Under the pieces are notes generated by a model. The model saw nothing but the letters and a program-made list of their open reading frames with translations, had not been told where the DNA came from and ran no database searches. A DNA stretch of 64,000 nucleotides, from contig CAVSII010000010.1 of the NCBI GenBank assembly GCA_963727955.1, forward strand, positions 257,192 through 321,191. Direction: 5' to 3'. Both the position numbers and the translations under genes were made by a program. The stretch comes from Bog-756 sp963727955 (GTDB lineage: Bacteria; Actinomycetota; Acidimicrobiia; Acidimicrobiales; RAAP-2). Within the stretch, counting starts at the first letter, position 1. Each line of letters starts with the position of its first letter. Of the stretch, positions 42,514 to 51,907 are shown one piece after another.

Positions 42514-43176
42514 TTAGCCCTCCGAGGGCTCGGCGTCGGTGGGTGCTTCGCCGGCCACCTCTCCGGCGGCCTCGGCGGCAGCGGCTGCTGCCTCGCTCTC
42601 CTCTTCGGTCGTGACCTGAACCCGGGGCGGCTGCCCGGCCACCACGGTGGCCTCGACATCGGTCTCGAGCTCGATACCGGGGGGGAACGGAATGTCGGAA
42701 ACGTGCAGCGAGCCTCCGATGGTCAGGTCGGTGATGTCGATGTCGACCGAAGGCGGAATGTCCGCTGGCTTGGCCTTGATGTGGATCGAGAACAGCTGCT
42801 GGTCGACGATCCCGTCGCCGTGCTGCACCTCGATGGCCTCGCCCACCAGATTGATGGGCACCTCGGCCGAAATGACTTCGTCCCGCCGCACTATGAGGAA
42901 GTCGATATGGGTGACCACGTTCTTGTACGGGTGATGCTGGATGTCGCGGGCCAGGGTCAGAAAGTTCTTGTCATCCACCTCCAGCGACAGCAACGTGTTG
43001 AGACCGGCCTCGCCGGAGAGGGCGATCTGGAAGTCCCGGGCACCGACGGCCACAGGCAGCGGATCCGCCCCGTGCCCGTACACCACGCCGGGGATCTTCC
43101 CCTGGGCCCGGAGGCGACGCGTCGAACTGGATCCGGTGTCGCGGCCAGATTGTGCGGCGAGTGTGACTTCGGGCAT
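42514..43176 (-). CDS. rplY: 50S ribosomal protein L25/general stress protein Ctc
   Basis: 220 aa from ATG 43176 with GAGGAG eight bases upstream; the longer frame to 43407 is not needed. The N-terminal L25 domain binds 5S rRNA: LAAQSGRDTGSSSTRRLRAQ, KIPGVVYGHGADPLPVAV. The C-terminal TL5/Ctc domain has HIDFLIVRRDEVISAEVPIN, HIKAKPADIPPSVDIDITDL and GIELETDVEATVVAGQPPRV. An acidic Ala/Glu tail ends the protein, as in many actinobacteria. Operon with pth. Confidence 0.96.
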   Translation of the reverse strand: MPEVTLAAQSGRDTGSSSTRRLRAQGKIPGVVYGHGADPLPVAVGARDFQIALSGEAGLNTLLSLEVDDKNFLTLARDIQHHPYKNVVTHIDFLIVRRDEVISAEVPINLVGEAIEVQHGDGIVDQQLFSIHIKAKPADIPPSVDIDITDLTIGGSLHVSDIPFPPGIELETDVEATVVAGQPPRVQVTTEEESEAAAAAAEAAGEVAGEAPTDAEPSEG

Positions 43177-43442
43177 GCGAGAACTCCTCGAGAAATACCA
43201 ATACGAAGGTGGTCCGCGCCGGCCGATCGCTCCTTGGACGGCGATCGCGGGCGACCATTGCTGACGGCCAGCCATGATAGACGAGCCGCCGGACCACCGG
43301 CCACAGGGGGGCACGGCCGCCCTGTCCTCGTGACTCCTATGGGGTCCTTCTGCGTCGTAGGGAGGGGGCGGCCCGCCCCCCATCGATCCTCCTCCGGCCG
43401 GCCTCACCGACCCCGGTCGGCCCGTGGCGAGGAATTCTCAGG

Positions 43443-44948
43443 TCACTCTTCGAGCGTGAACAGAATCAGCTCGTGATCGCCATCGTCGGGAAATGGCTCT
43501 GAATTGCCGTCGATCGAGCCCGACGGTTGATTTTTCGTCCTATTTGCCCGCGGCGCCTCGCCCGAGGCCTTGGACGGGGGGGCCCAACGCCATCGACCGG
43601 GCCCCCCGGCAAGTCGGAAACCCTTGTGAGTGCGCTGATAGTGGTGGTGGCCACACAGCCGGGCAAGATTGTCGAGGGACACCGTGCCCCCATCGACGAA
43701 TGGCGTTCTCCAATGGTCGAACTCGAGGCCATGAGCCACATCACACGTCGGGACGACACAGGTGGGGTCCCTTTCGATGAGGGCCGACTTCAAGGCTGCT
43801 GGGATGGAACGACCCAGGTTGCAGATGGTCGTCACGTCCACCCCATTGGCGATCACGACCTTGGTGATGGCATCGCCCATCAGGGAGCGAGCGGTCTCCA
43901 GCGGAACTGGACCGACCCCGGGGATTTCGCAGACCTCACCTTTGCCCACAGACCCACGACGCAGGGCTGCGAGGTCCACCCGGAGATGGACCATGGCGGT
44001 GGGATCCGGCGCCCGACACTCGGTGACGGCTTCTGCCCCTGCAGCTCTGCCATCGTCACTCCGATCGCCGCCGGATGGCCCATCGTGGGGCCCCTTGGCC
44101 GAGCCGCGACCAGTTACAAGAGCAACCAGTGAGTCAGCACAGTAGGCGTCACGCGACTCGTGGAGTCCGGACTTCCTTGACCGTTCGAAGATCCGATTGG
44201 ACTCCGAGGACAAGGAGACAAGCAGACCGGCGCCTGCATCGGGGGTGAGCCGGGCATCGAGGCGAAAGGCGCCATCGGGATCGGTCCATGTCCTGCAGTA
44301 GCGGGACTTCCGGATTGCCTCGTAGGCCTCCGTAGCCCCGGCAGCGGATCGTCCCTGTGCCTTCGCCCGTAAACATCGCTCCTTCAGTTGCCTAAGCGAG
44401 TCGTGTTTGGCACCTTCGAGGATTTCGCCCTCGCTTTGGGGATTGACCTTGACCGCTCCGGATACGAGTTTGGCTCGCGCCCTTGAGAGTTCTCCCTGGC
44501 GGTAAGCGTCGTCCACGCCTGGCTGGTCCTCGAGGGCTTGGCCCAGTCTGAGCACGTCCATAGCCTCGCCAACCGATTCGCCCGATACACCAGCCAGCCA
44601 ATGAGCGGCGCTGCGGTGACCTTCCTCAAAAGGCCTGTTGGACTCCGCCACCCGGTTGGCCGCCAATGTCTTGCCGGCGTTGCAGAGCCTTTCTGCCCGG
44701 ACGAACAGATCGACGAGGAAAGCGGCGTCAGCGCTGGAGTAGCGGCCGGGCTCGAAATCGGCAACGAACGCAGCCATCACATCGATTGCACGTTCAATGG
44801 CTTTGGTGTTGCCGCCGGTCTTCGTCACCGGAGGCTGCGGCGCGGACGAGATGGCAGAGGAGGGAACCGAGGAACGTCCCCTGCGCCCACGCACCGGCGG
44901 AGTCGACGAGCGTCGAAGGGAAGATCGGTTGGAGGGCGCCGTCGCCAT
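43443..44948 (-). CDS. DUF222 domain HNH endonuclease-like protein
   Basis: 501 aa from ATG 44948; TTG 44990 adds 14 residues. A basic Ser/Arg N-terminus precedes a helical DUF222 region (about residues 60-330), with AERLCNAGKTLAANRVAES and AHWLAGVSGESVGEAMDVLR. The C-terminal HNH domain is RDPTCVVPTCDVAHGLEFDHWRTP ... NLARLCGHHHYQRTHKGFRL, containing the conserved His-Asn-His and the Cys pair. Such proteins are abundant and multicopy in actinobacteria, have no proven substrate, and behave like mobile or domesticated nucleases. No flanking repeats or intron boundaries were seen. Confidence 0.88.
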   Translation of the reverse strand: MATAPSNRSSLRRSSTPPVRGRRGRSSVPSSAISSAPQPPVTKTGGNTKAIERAIDVMAAFVADFEPGRYSSADAAFLVDLFVRAERLCNAGKTLAANRVAESNRPFEEGHRSAAHWLAGVSGESVGEAMDVLRLGQALEDQPGVDDAYRQGELSRARAKLVSGAVKVNPQSEGEILEGAKHDSLRQLKERCLRAKAQGRSAAGATEAYEAIRKSRYCRTWTDPDGAFRLDARLTPDAGAGLLVSLSSESNRIFERSRKSGLHESRDAYCADSLVALVTGRGSAKGPHDGPSGGDRSDDGRAAGAEAVTECRAPDPTAMVHLRVDLAALRRGSVGKGEVCEIPGVGPVPLETARSLMGDAITKVVIANGVDVTTICNLGRSIPAALKSALIERDPTCVVPTCDVAHGLEFDHWRTPFVDGGTVSLDNLARLCGHHHYQRTHKGFRLAGGPGRWRWAPPSKASGEAPRANRTKNQPSGSIDGNSEPFPDDGDHELILFTLEE

Positions 44949-45722
44949 GAGAAGATGATTGCAAACGGATGTGACACTCTCCCGGGCCAAACAGTCCAGG
45001 ATGCAGAGCGCCGAAACGACCGGAAAAAATGGGCCGACAACGGCGTTTGCGCCGAGGTGAGGTGGGTAGGAATCACCTGTCAGGCGGCACTCCTGCTTGA
45101 CTTCAGGCCTGTCGAGAGGGGTCCCGCCGCTCGTCTCCCGGTTTGAGGCCCTTGCCCGGGGGATTCCCCATCTTCTTTAGGGGAGAGGGCCGCCTTCGGG
45201 GATGTTCCTTCGAGGGCAGGGCCGCCTCACGAGCGTGGGTGGACACAGGACGTGTCGGAATGGGCTCGAAACGGCCGCACCCACCGCTCGTCCTCCCGCC
45301 TCGTCTCCCCGCATGCGATCCGAAATAGTCAGGCCCTCCGGCCTTGCTGGAGAGAAATGACAGGCAGGAGGCACATGGAAATCAGCAGGCCAACGGAAGA
45401 AGGGGCGGCCCCGGAGCGCGGTGGCGGAAACCAAGCTCGACGGGGCCGCCGGAATTACATATTACTGGCTGGTAAACATCGACAAGTCGCGGCTCGATAG
45501 AACTTTTACGTTGTATTGCGTAGACAAATCCACGACTCTCAACCGATTCAGGCTCGATTCCCTCCTCCCCGGCTCAAATCCGTACTCGGGTTCGTCCATT
45601 GAACGACCACATTTGACCAGCTCAGAGCACCAGTCGACTACCGAATTTTGACTTTCGCAGTCGCTCCCCTTCTGATCGACGTCCGGCGTCCGGTGTCACC
45701 GGCGGGAGCGGTCTGGAGCCGA
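44949..45722. other. 774-bp gene-poor region with an A/T-richer stretch
   Basis: Lies upstream of the DUF222-HNH gene and downstream of prs. Positions about 45450-45660 are clearly A/T-richer than the rest of the window and contain a 76-codon open frame (GTG 45421) without recognisable homology or ribosome site. No tRNA fold or tmRNA could be built. The region may hold the DUF222 promoter, a relic of an insertion or an unknown RNA. Confidence 0.5.
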
Positions 45723-46700
45723 TCAGGCCAGGTTCTCGCCACCGAAGATCTCCGAAACCGACGTGTCCTCGAAAACGGCGTCGATGGCGTCGGAGATCAG
45801 TTTCGCCACCGAAAGAACCTCCAGCTTGTCGAACCGCCTGTCCTGGGGAATGGGCAGCGTGTCGGTGACCACCACCTTGGTGAGGGCAGAGTTCTTGAGC
45901 CGGTCTACAGCCGGATCGGAGAGGACGGCGTGAGTGGCCATGCACCACACCTCGGTGGCGCCCCGGTCGGCCAGCAGGTCGGCCGCAGCCACGATGGTGC
46001 CGGCGGTGTCGATCATGTCGTCGATCAGCACGCATTGGCGGCCCTCGACATCACCGACCACGTGCAGTGCTTCGATCTGATTGGTCTGACCCCGAAGGCG
46101 GCGCTTGTGCACCACGGCGAGATCGGCCGTCAGATGCTGGCTGAACCTCTCGGCTACTTTCACCCGCCCCGCATCGGGGGCGACCACCACCAGAGAGTCG
46201 CTGCGCTGGGCTCGGAGGTAGGCGACGAGCACGGGAGCTGCGGTCAGATGATCGAACGGGACGTCGAAGAATCCCTGAATCTGACCGGAATGCAGATCGA
46301 CGCTCACCACCCGGTCGGCACCGGCCACCGAGAGCATGTCGGCCACCAACTTGGCGGTGATCGGCTCACGTCCGGATGCCTTCCGGTCCTGACGCGAATA
46401 CCCGTAGTAGGGGCAGACGGCCGTGATCCTCTTGGCCGACGCCCGCTTGGCCGCGTCGATCATGATCAGGTGCTCCATCAGCGAGTCGTTGACCGGCCCG
46501 CAGTGGGTCTGGATGATGAAAACGTCGCTACCCCTGATCGAGGTGTCGAATCGACAGTGGATCTCGCCATTGGCGAATTCCCGAAGATTGGCCTCGCCCA
46601 GCTCGACCCCCAACTGACGAGCCACGTCCCGCGCCAGCTCGGGGTGCGACCGCCCCGATACCAGTTCGAGACGGCGACGGGGGGTGAACTCCATGCCCAC
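45723..46700 (-). CDS. prs: Ribose-phosphate pyrophosphokinase (PRPP synthetase)
   Basis: 325 aa from GTG 46700, with GGAGGAG eight bases upstream; ATG 46694 is two codons further. It makes PRPP from ribose 5-phosphate and ATP. Class I motifs: LVSGRSHPELARDVA, REFANGEIHCRFDTSIRGSD, CPYYGYSRQDRKASGREPI (catalytic region), VSVDLHSGQIQGFFDVPFDH, VVAPDAGRVKVAERF and CVLIDDMIDTAGTIVAAADL (PRPP-binding loop). Four bases separate it from glmU, the usual glmU-prs operon. Confidence 0.97.
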   Translation of the reverse strand: MGMEFTPRRRLELVSGRSHPELARDVARQLGVELGEANLREFANGEIHCRFDTSIRGSDVFIIQTHCGPVNDSLMEHLIMIDAAKRASAKRITAVCPYYGYSRQDRKASGREPITAKLVADMLSVAGADRVVSVDLHSGQIQGFFDVPFDHLTAAPVLVAYLRAQRSDSLVVVAPDAGRVKVAERFSQHLTADLAVVHKRRLRGQTNQIEALHVVGDVEGRQCVLIDDMIDTAGTIVAAADLLADRGATEVWCMATHAVLSDPAVDRLKNSALTKVVVTDTLPIPQDRRFDKLEVLSVAKLISDAIDAVFEDTSVSEIFGGENLA

Positions 46701-46704
46701 GACG

Positions 46705-48000
46705 CTATCTCCTCCCGTCGCGGGGGTGGCGGTGATCATCGGCGGTCGGGTCAGCTTCGGCCACGCTCTCCGACCACGGCCCCACGACCCCTCCGGCGGG
46801 AATCTCGGTGCCCTCCTGGAGGACGGCGTAGGGACCGATGCGGGCATGGGCACCTATGACCGACCGACGGCATACAGAGGAACCGACCACGGCCCCCTCC
46901 CCCACCACCGTGTCGACCAGATGGGCCTGGGGGCCGACTTCGGCGTGGGCACCGATGCGGCAATCGCCCTGCAGGATGACCCCCGGTAGCAGGACGACGT
47001 CCGGCTCGAGCTGAACCTCAACGTCGATATAGGTCCGCTCGGGGTCCCACATGGTGACTCCCCGACGCATCCACCGCTCATTGATCCGATCCCGCAGCTC
47101 CGCCTCGGCCACCGCCAGTTGGGCCCGGTCGTTGACCCCCGCCACCTCCATGGGATCGGCCACCACCAGCGAATCGACCTTGTGGCCGGCCTCGTAGAGA
47201 ACGCCGACAACGTCGGTCAGGTAGTGCTCTCCCTGGGCGTTGGCCGGGCTCAGACGCCGGAGCGACGGGGCCAGCACACTGCGACGGAAGCAGTAGATGG
47301 AGGTGTTGATCTCGTGTACGGCCAGCTCTTCGTCAGTGGCATCGGCGTCTTCGACGACCCGCGCCACCATGTCGTCCCGCCCCCGCACCAGCCGCCCGTA
47401 ACCGGTGGGATCGTCGATGACCGCGGTGAGCAGAGTGGCGGTGGCGTCGGTGGCCCGGTGCTGGTGCACCAGAGCGGCCAGCGTCGGTGGTCTTAGGAGG
47501 GGGGTGTCGCCGGGAAGGACCACCACGTCGTCATCGTCGTCACCCTCGTCGGGAAGGCCGGTGAGAGCCACGGCCATGGCGTCGGCTGTACCCCGCTGCT
47601 CGACCTGTTCGACGAACTCGATGGCCAAACCGGTCGGCGCATGCTCCATCAGAGTCTTCGTCACCCATTCCGCCCGGTGGCCGACAACCACCACGACGCG
47701 GGCCACCGACAGCTCGGCCAGAGCGTCGAGTACGTGGAGGATCATGGGACGGCCGCACAATCGGTGCAGGGGCTTGGGGCGGGCCGAGCGCATCCGGGTT
47801 CCCTCGCCGGCGGCCAGCACCACCGCCGACAGCTGCCTGCCCGCTCCCCGATAGATCAGGGTTTCAGACGAACCACCTGGGTCGTCGGTACCGTCCCATC
47901 CCTCGGAGGGAACCTGGGGATAGGTGCGGATCACCATCGAGGGGATCCCAGCAGAGCCGCTGCGCTCATACCCGCTCTCCGTATCGGCACCCATCGTCAC
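46705..48000 (-). CDS. glmU: GlmU-type N-acetylglucosamine-1-phosphate uridyltransferase lacking the acetyltransferase end
   Basis: 431 aa from GTG 48000 (other starts at 47994 and 47937). Residues about 35-280 form the uridyltransferase domain: LSAVVLAAGEGTRMRSARPK, VVVVGHRAEWVTKTL, QRGTADAMAVAL, VVVLPGDTPLLRP, YGRLVRG, EINTSIYCFRR. A left-handed beta-helix follows (RTYIDVEVQLEPDVVLLPGV, IGAHAEVGPQAHL, VIGAHARIGPYAVLQEGTEI) but stops at GGVVGPWSE. The family is about 455 residues after a shorter N-terminus. The coils carrying the acetyltransferase Lys, His and Tyr are absent. So only UDP-GlcNAc formation from GlcNAc-1-P is expected; acetylation must come from elsewhere. The N-terminus is 35 residues longer than usual. 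Confidence 0.88.
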   Translation of the reverse strand: MTMGADTESGYERSGSAGIPSMVIRTYPQVPSEGWDGTDDPGGSSETLIYRGAGRQLSAVVLAAGEGTRMRSARPKPLHRLCGRPMILHVLDALAELSVARVVVVVGHRAEWVTKTLMEHAPTGLAIEFVEQVEQRGTADAMAVALTGLPDEGDDDDDVVVLPGDTPLLRPPTLAALVHQHRATDATATLLTAVIDDPTGYGRLVRGRDDMVARVVEDADATDEELAVHEINTSIYCFRRSVLAPSLRRLSPANAQGEHYLTDVVGVLYEAGHKVDSLVVADPMEVAGVNDRAQLAVAEAELRDRINERWMRRGVTMWDPERTYIDVEVQLEPDVVLLPGVILQGDCRIGAHAEVGPQAHLVDTVVGEGAVVGSSVCRRSVIGAHARIGPYAVLQEGTEIPAGGVVGPWSESVAEADPTADDHRHPRDGRR

Positions 48001-48105
48001 CCGGCGTAAAGATCATGGGCCTATTCTTCCCACGTCGGCTCCATCAATGCGACCCGACCGACCTCACCTGCGCAGCACCGGCCATCGCCGGCCACCACCG
48101 ACCAC

Positions 48106-49704
48106 ATGCCCGTCCTCTCCTCCACCATCGACCCCGGCTCTGAGTCCTTCGTGGCCAATCGCCGGGCCCTCGAAGAAGCGCTGATCGGGATCAACGAGCA
48201 GTTGGCGGCGGCCCGGGCCGGTGGCGGCGAGCGCTATGTCCGGCGTCACCGTGAGCGGGGCAAGCTCCTGGCCCGCGAGCGGGTCGAGATGCTTCTCGAC
48301 CGGGACACCGCATTTCTCGAGCTCTCCCCCTTGGCCGCCTGGGGCACCGAGTACACCGTCGGGGCATCGACCATCGTCGGAATCGGGGTGGTCGAGGGAG
48401 TCGAGTGCCTGGTGTCGGCCCACGACCCCACGGTCCGGGGCGGCGCCATGAACCCCTTCTCGTTCCGCAAAGGAGCCCGCGCCTCGGACATCGCCCTCCA
48501 GAACCGTCTGCCGGTCATCAACCTGGTCGAATCGGGAGGAGCCGACCTCCCGGCCCAGGCCGAGCTGTTCATACCCGGTGGGCGCGCCTTCCGCGACCTG
48601 ACCCGGAGCTCGGCCGCCGGCCTGCCCACGGTGGCTCTGGTCTTCGGGAACTCCACCGCCGGCGGCGCCTATGTGCCGGGCATGAGCGACTACATCGTCA
48701 TGATCGAGCAGCGCTCGAAGGTGTTTTTGGGCGGTCCCCCCTTGGTCAAGATGGCGACGGGTGAAGAATCGACCGACGAGGAACTGGGTGGGGCCTCGAT
48801 GCACGCCCGGGTGTCCGGTCTGGCCGATTATCTGGCGGTCGACGAGCGGGACGCCATCCGTCTGGGACGGCAGATCGTCAGCCGGCTGAATTGGCGCAAG
48901 CACGGCCCGGGGCCCAGCCTGCCGGCCGACGAACCGGTCCACGATCCCGATGAGCTGCTGGGCATCGCCTCGGTGGATCCCAAGGTCCCCTTCGACCCTC
49001 GCCAGGTCCTGGCCAGGGTGGTCGACGGTTCACGGTTCGACGAGTTCAAACCCCTGTACGGCACCAGCCTGGTCACCGGATGGGCCTCCATCCACGGCTA
49101 TCCCATCGGCGTGCTGGCCAACCACCGGGGGGTGCTCTTCTCGGAGGAGGCCGAAAAGGCCACCCAGTTCATTCAGCTGGCCAACCAGATCGACGTCCCC
49201 CTCCTCTTCCTCCAGAACACCACCGGGTACATGGTGGGCAAGGAGTACGAACAGGGGGGGATCATCAAGCACGGTGCCCTCATGATCAACGCCGTGTCCA
49301 ATTCGTCGGTCCCCCACCTCACAATCAACATCGGTGCGTCGTACGGAGCCGGAAACTACGGGATGTGCGGACGGGCCTATGACCCCCGCTTCCTGTTCGC
49401 CTGGCCGAACGCCCGCTCGGCGGTCATGGGTCCGGCCCAGCTGGCCGGAGTGCTGTCGATCGTCAACCGTCAGTCGGCCGCGGCCAGAGGCGTCCCCTTC
49501 GACGAGGAGGCCGATGCCACCATGCGCGAGCTGGTGGAGGCGCAGATAGAGGCAGAGTCCCTCCCCCTCTTCCTGAGTGCCCGGCTCTACGACGACGGCA
49601 TCATCGACCCCCGTGACACCCGCACCGTGCTCGGCATATGCCTGTCGGTCATCGACAACCAACCCATCGTCGGAACACGCGGCTACGGCGTGTTCCGGAT
49701 GTGA
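48106..49704 (+). CDS. Acyl-CoA carboxylase beta subunit (carboxyltransferase), AtuC/LiuB-like
   Basis: 532 aa. Two crotonase-like halves: GKLLARERVEMLLDRDTAFLELSP, GGAMNPFSFRKGARASDIAL, INLVESGGADLPAQAELF and NSTAGGAYVPGMSDYIVM in the N half; ILANHRG-like IGVLANHRGVLFSEEAEKAT, FLQNTTGYMVGKEYEQGGII, GASYGAGNYGMCGRAYDPRF and AVMGPAQLAGVL in the C half. These match methylcrotonyl-/geranyl-CoA carboxylase beta chains more than acetyl/propionyl-CoA ones. It transfers carboxyl from biotin to a branched enoyl-CoA. First gene of a four-gene operon; ten bases before the biotin carboxylase gene. Confidence 0.92.
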   Translation: MPVLSSTIDPGSESFVANRRALEEALIGINEQLAAARAGGGERYVRRHRERGKLLARERVEMLLDRDTAFLELSPLAAWGTEYTVGASTIVGIGVVEGVECLVSAHDPTVRGGAMNPFSFRKGARASDIALQNRLPVINLVESGGADLPAQAELFIPGGRAFRDLTRSSAAGLPTVALVFGNSTAGGAYVPGMSDYIVMIEQRSKVFLGGPPLVKMATGEESTDEELGGASMHARVSGLADYLAVDERDAIRLGRQIVSRLNWRKHGPGPSLPADEPVHDPDELLGIASVDPKVPFDPRQVLARVVDGSRFDEFKPLYGTSLVTGWASIHGYPIGVLANHRGVLFSEEAEKATQFIQLANQIDVPLLFLQNTTGYMVGKEYEQGGIIKHGALMINAVSNSSVPHLTINIGASYGAGNYGMCGRAYDPRFLFAWPNARSAVMGPAQLAGVLSIVNRQSAAARGVPFDEEADATMRELVEAQIEAESLPLFLSARLYDDGIIDPRDTRTVLGICLSVIDNQPIVGTRGYGVFRM

Positions 49705-49714
49705 GGGCCCGTCG

Positions 49715-51907
49715 ATGAGCGCCTACGTTCCCATCCGCACCCTGCTGGTGGCCAACCGGGGGGAGATCGCCGCTCGCATCATGCGGACGGCGCGCGCCAT
49801 GGGGATCGCCACCGTGGCCGTGTACTCCGACGCCGATGCCGAGAGCCCGCACGTGGCCGAGGCCGACGCGGCCGTTCGTCTGCCGGGCACGGCTCCGGTC
49901 GATACCTACCTGCGGTCGGCGCTGATCCTCGACGCCGCCTCCCGCTCCGGAGCTGACGCCATCCACCCCGGGTACGGCTTCCTGTCGGAGTCGGGTGACT
50001 TCACCCGGGTCGTGACCGGCGCCGGACTGATCTGGGTCGGGCCCCCGGCCGCGGCCATCGACGCCATGGGCTCCAAGATCGGATCGAAGGAGCTGATGCG
50101 GGCGGCCGGTGTGCCCACCCTGCCCTCGGTGACGGTGGACGGCGACGCCCTCCCCGACATCGTGGCCGTCGAGGAGCTGGGTTGGCCGCTGATGGTCAAG
50201 GCGTCGGCCGGCGGGGGCGGCCGTGGGATGCGGGTGGTATGGGGGTCGAGCGAGCTGACCGAAGCGATCATCGGGGCCCGTCGCGAGGCCGGGGCCGCAT
50301 TCGGCGACAGCACCGTGTTCCTCGAGCGGTTCCTGCGCGATCCGCGTCACATCGAGGTCCAGGTGGTGGCCGATGCCTACGGCGACACGGTGGCCCTGTT
50401 CGAGCGCGAATGCAGCATCCAGCGGCGCCACCAGAAGATCATCGAGGAGGCACCCTCGCCGGGGGTGTCACCCCAGCTCAGGACCCGCCTGGTGGAGGCG
50501 GCGGTGACCGCCGCCCGCCACGTGGGCTACGTCAACGCCGGCACCGTCGAGTTCGTGGTGGACAGCCAGGGCGAGCCCTTCTTCCTCGAGATGAACACCC
50601 GCCTCCAGGTCGAGCACCCGGTCACCGAAGCCATTACCGGGCTCGACCTGGTGCGTCTGCAACTGCTCATCGCCGGAGGAGCGCCCATGCCGGCCGAGGT
50701 CCATGCCGCCGCCACGGCCGGCCCTCGGGGCCACGCCATCGAGGTCCGTCTCTATGCCGAGGACCCGGCACGGGGATGGTTGCCGTCGACCGGGGTGCTG
50801 CATACGTTCGATCTGACGGCATCGGGACCGCCGGAGGGGCCCGTGCGGGTCGACAGTGGTGTGGCCTCGGGAAACACCATCAGCCCCCACTACGACCCCA
50901 TGCTGGCCAAGGTCATCGCCCGGGCGCCGACCCGGGACGAAGCGGCCGCCTCGCTGGCCTCGACCCTGGCCCGCTCGCGCATCCACGGTCCGGTGACCAA
51001 TCGCGACCTGTTGGTACGGGTTCTGCGCCACCCGGCCTTCCTGGCGGGCAACACCGACACCGGATTCCTCGACCGTCACGGCCTGGACCAGCTGGCAGCC
51101 CCTTTGGCCGGTCTCGACGCCCGCCGGCGCCATGCTCTGGCAGCCGCCCTGGCCGGGCAGGCGCGGCGCCGTGGCCGAGCCGGAGTCCAACCGACGATCC
51201 CCTCCGGTTATCGCAACAATGCTTCGGCCCTGCAGACCACCACCTACGACCTGGCCGACGGAGATGTGGATCGACAGCTGGTGGTCGGTTACCGGTTCGA
51301 TCGGTTCGGTCAACAGCTGTACGAGGTGGAGATCGACGGCAGCACGGTCGAGGTCGAGGTGCTGTCGGTGACCAGTGACCATGTGCGTCTGAACATGGGA
51401 GGTCTGACACGTCACTATCTGGTCGAGCAGGCGGGGCGGACCTTCTACGTCGACGGTGCCGACGGTAGCTCCACGTTGGTCGAGCAGGAGGACTTCCCGT
51501 CAGAAGGGAACCGCCTCATCGAGGGATCGGCGGTGGCTCCCATGCCCGGTGGCGTGGTGCGGGTAGCTGTGATCGAGGGCGACGCAGTCACAGCCGGTCA
51601 GCCGCTGGTCGTGCTCGAGGCCATGAAGATGGAGCACTCGGTCAACGCCACCTCCGACGGGGTGGTGACGTCGGTGTCCGTTTCCGAGGGGGACCAGGTG
51701 GAGACCGGTCGGGTCCTGGTGGTGGTCGACAACGTCACGGACATCGCCGAGGGCACAGACGCCACGGACAGCAAAATCGGCACGGGGGCAAGGGACGGAG
51801 CCCGGCCAAACTCTGCCGCCGACCTCGTCGATACGGCGGACACGGCGGATACGACAGACACGGCAGAAACGACGGCGACCGGGACGGAGCCGGGCAGGCC
51901 GTCGTGA
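49715..51907 (+). CDS. Biotin carboxylase/biotin carrier subunit of acyl-CoA carboxylase
   Basis: 730 aa from ATG 49715. Biotin carboxylase domain (1-450): TLLVANRGEIAARIMRTARA, IHPGYGFLSESGDFT, MVKASAGGGGRGMRVV (ATP loop), ERECSIQRRHQKIIEEAPSP, FLEMNTRLQVEHPVTE. A linker domain (about 520-590) and a biotinyl domain with APMPGGVVRVAVIEGD and VVLEAMKMEHSVNAT (biotin on the Lys of MKM) follow. The protein ends in a 45-residue Asp/Thr/Ala tail (TADTADTTDTAETTATG) not seen in relatives. The alpha chain partner of the preceding carboxyltransferase (AtuF/LiuD-like). The start of the AtuA-like gene overlaps its stop. Confidence 0.94.
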   Translation: MSAYVPIRTLLVANRGEIAARIMRTARAMGIATVAVYSDADAESPHVAEADAAVRLPGTAPVDTYLRSALILDAASRSGADAIHPGYGFLSESGDFTRVVTGAGLIWVGPPAAAIDAMGSKIGSKELMRAAGVPTLPSVTVDGDALPDIVAVEELGWPLMVKASAGGGGRGMRVVWGSSELTEAIIGARREAGAAFGDSTVFLERFLRDPRHIEVQVVADAYGDTVALFERECSIQRRHQKIIEEAPSPGVSPQLRTRLVEAAVTAARHVGYVNAGTVEFVVDSQGEPFFLEMNTRLQVEHPVTEAITGLDLVRLQLLIAGGAPMPAEVHAAATAGPRGHAIEVRLYAEDPARGWLPSTGVLHTFDLTASGPPEGPVRVDSGVASGNTISPHYDPMLAKVIARAPTRDEAAASLASTLARSRIHGPVTNRDLLVRVLRHPAFLAGNTDTGFLDRHGLDQLAAPLAGLDARRRHALAAALAGQARRRGRAGVQPTIPSGYRNNASALQTTTYDLADGDVDRQLVVGYRFDRFGQQLYEVEIDGSTVEVEVLSVTSDHVRLNMGGLTRHYLVEQAGRTFYVDGADGSSTLVEQEDFPSEGNRLIEGSAVAPMPGGVVRVAVIEGDAVTAGQPLVVLEAMKMEHSVNATSDGVVTSVSVSEGDQVETGRVLVVVDNVTDIAEGTDATDSKIGTGARDGARPNSAADLVDTADTADTTDTAETTATGTEPGRPS

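Noticed and set aside
45425..45575. Possible tRNA or tmRNA end (AAGCTCGACGGGG ... GGCTCGATTCC)
   Set aside because: Neither an acceptor stem nor a five-pair T stem or anticodon stem could be formed.
45421..45651. 76-codon frame from GTG 45421 in the A/T-richer island
   Set aside because: No ribosome site, no recognisable motif, and low predictive value for a short frame; mentioned only as part of the gap.
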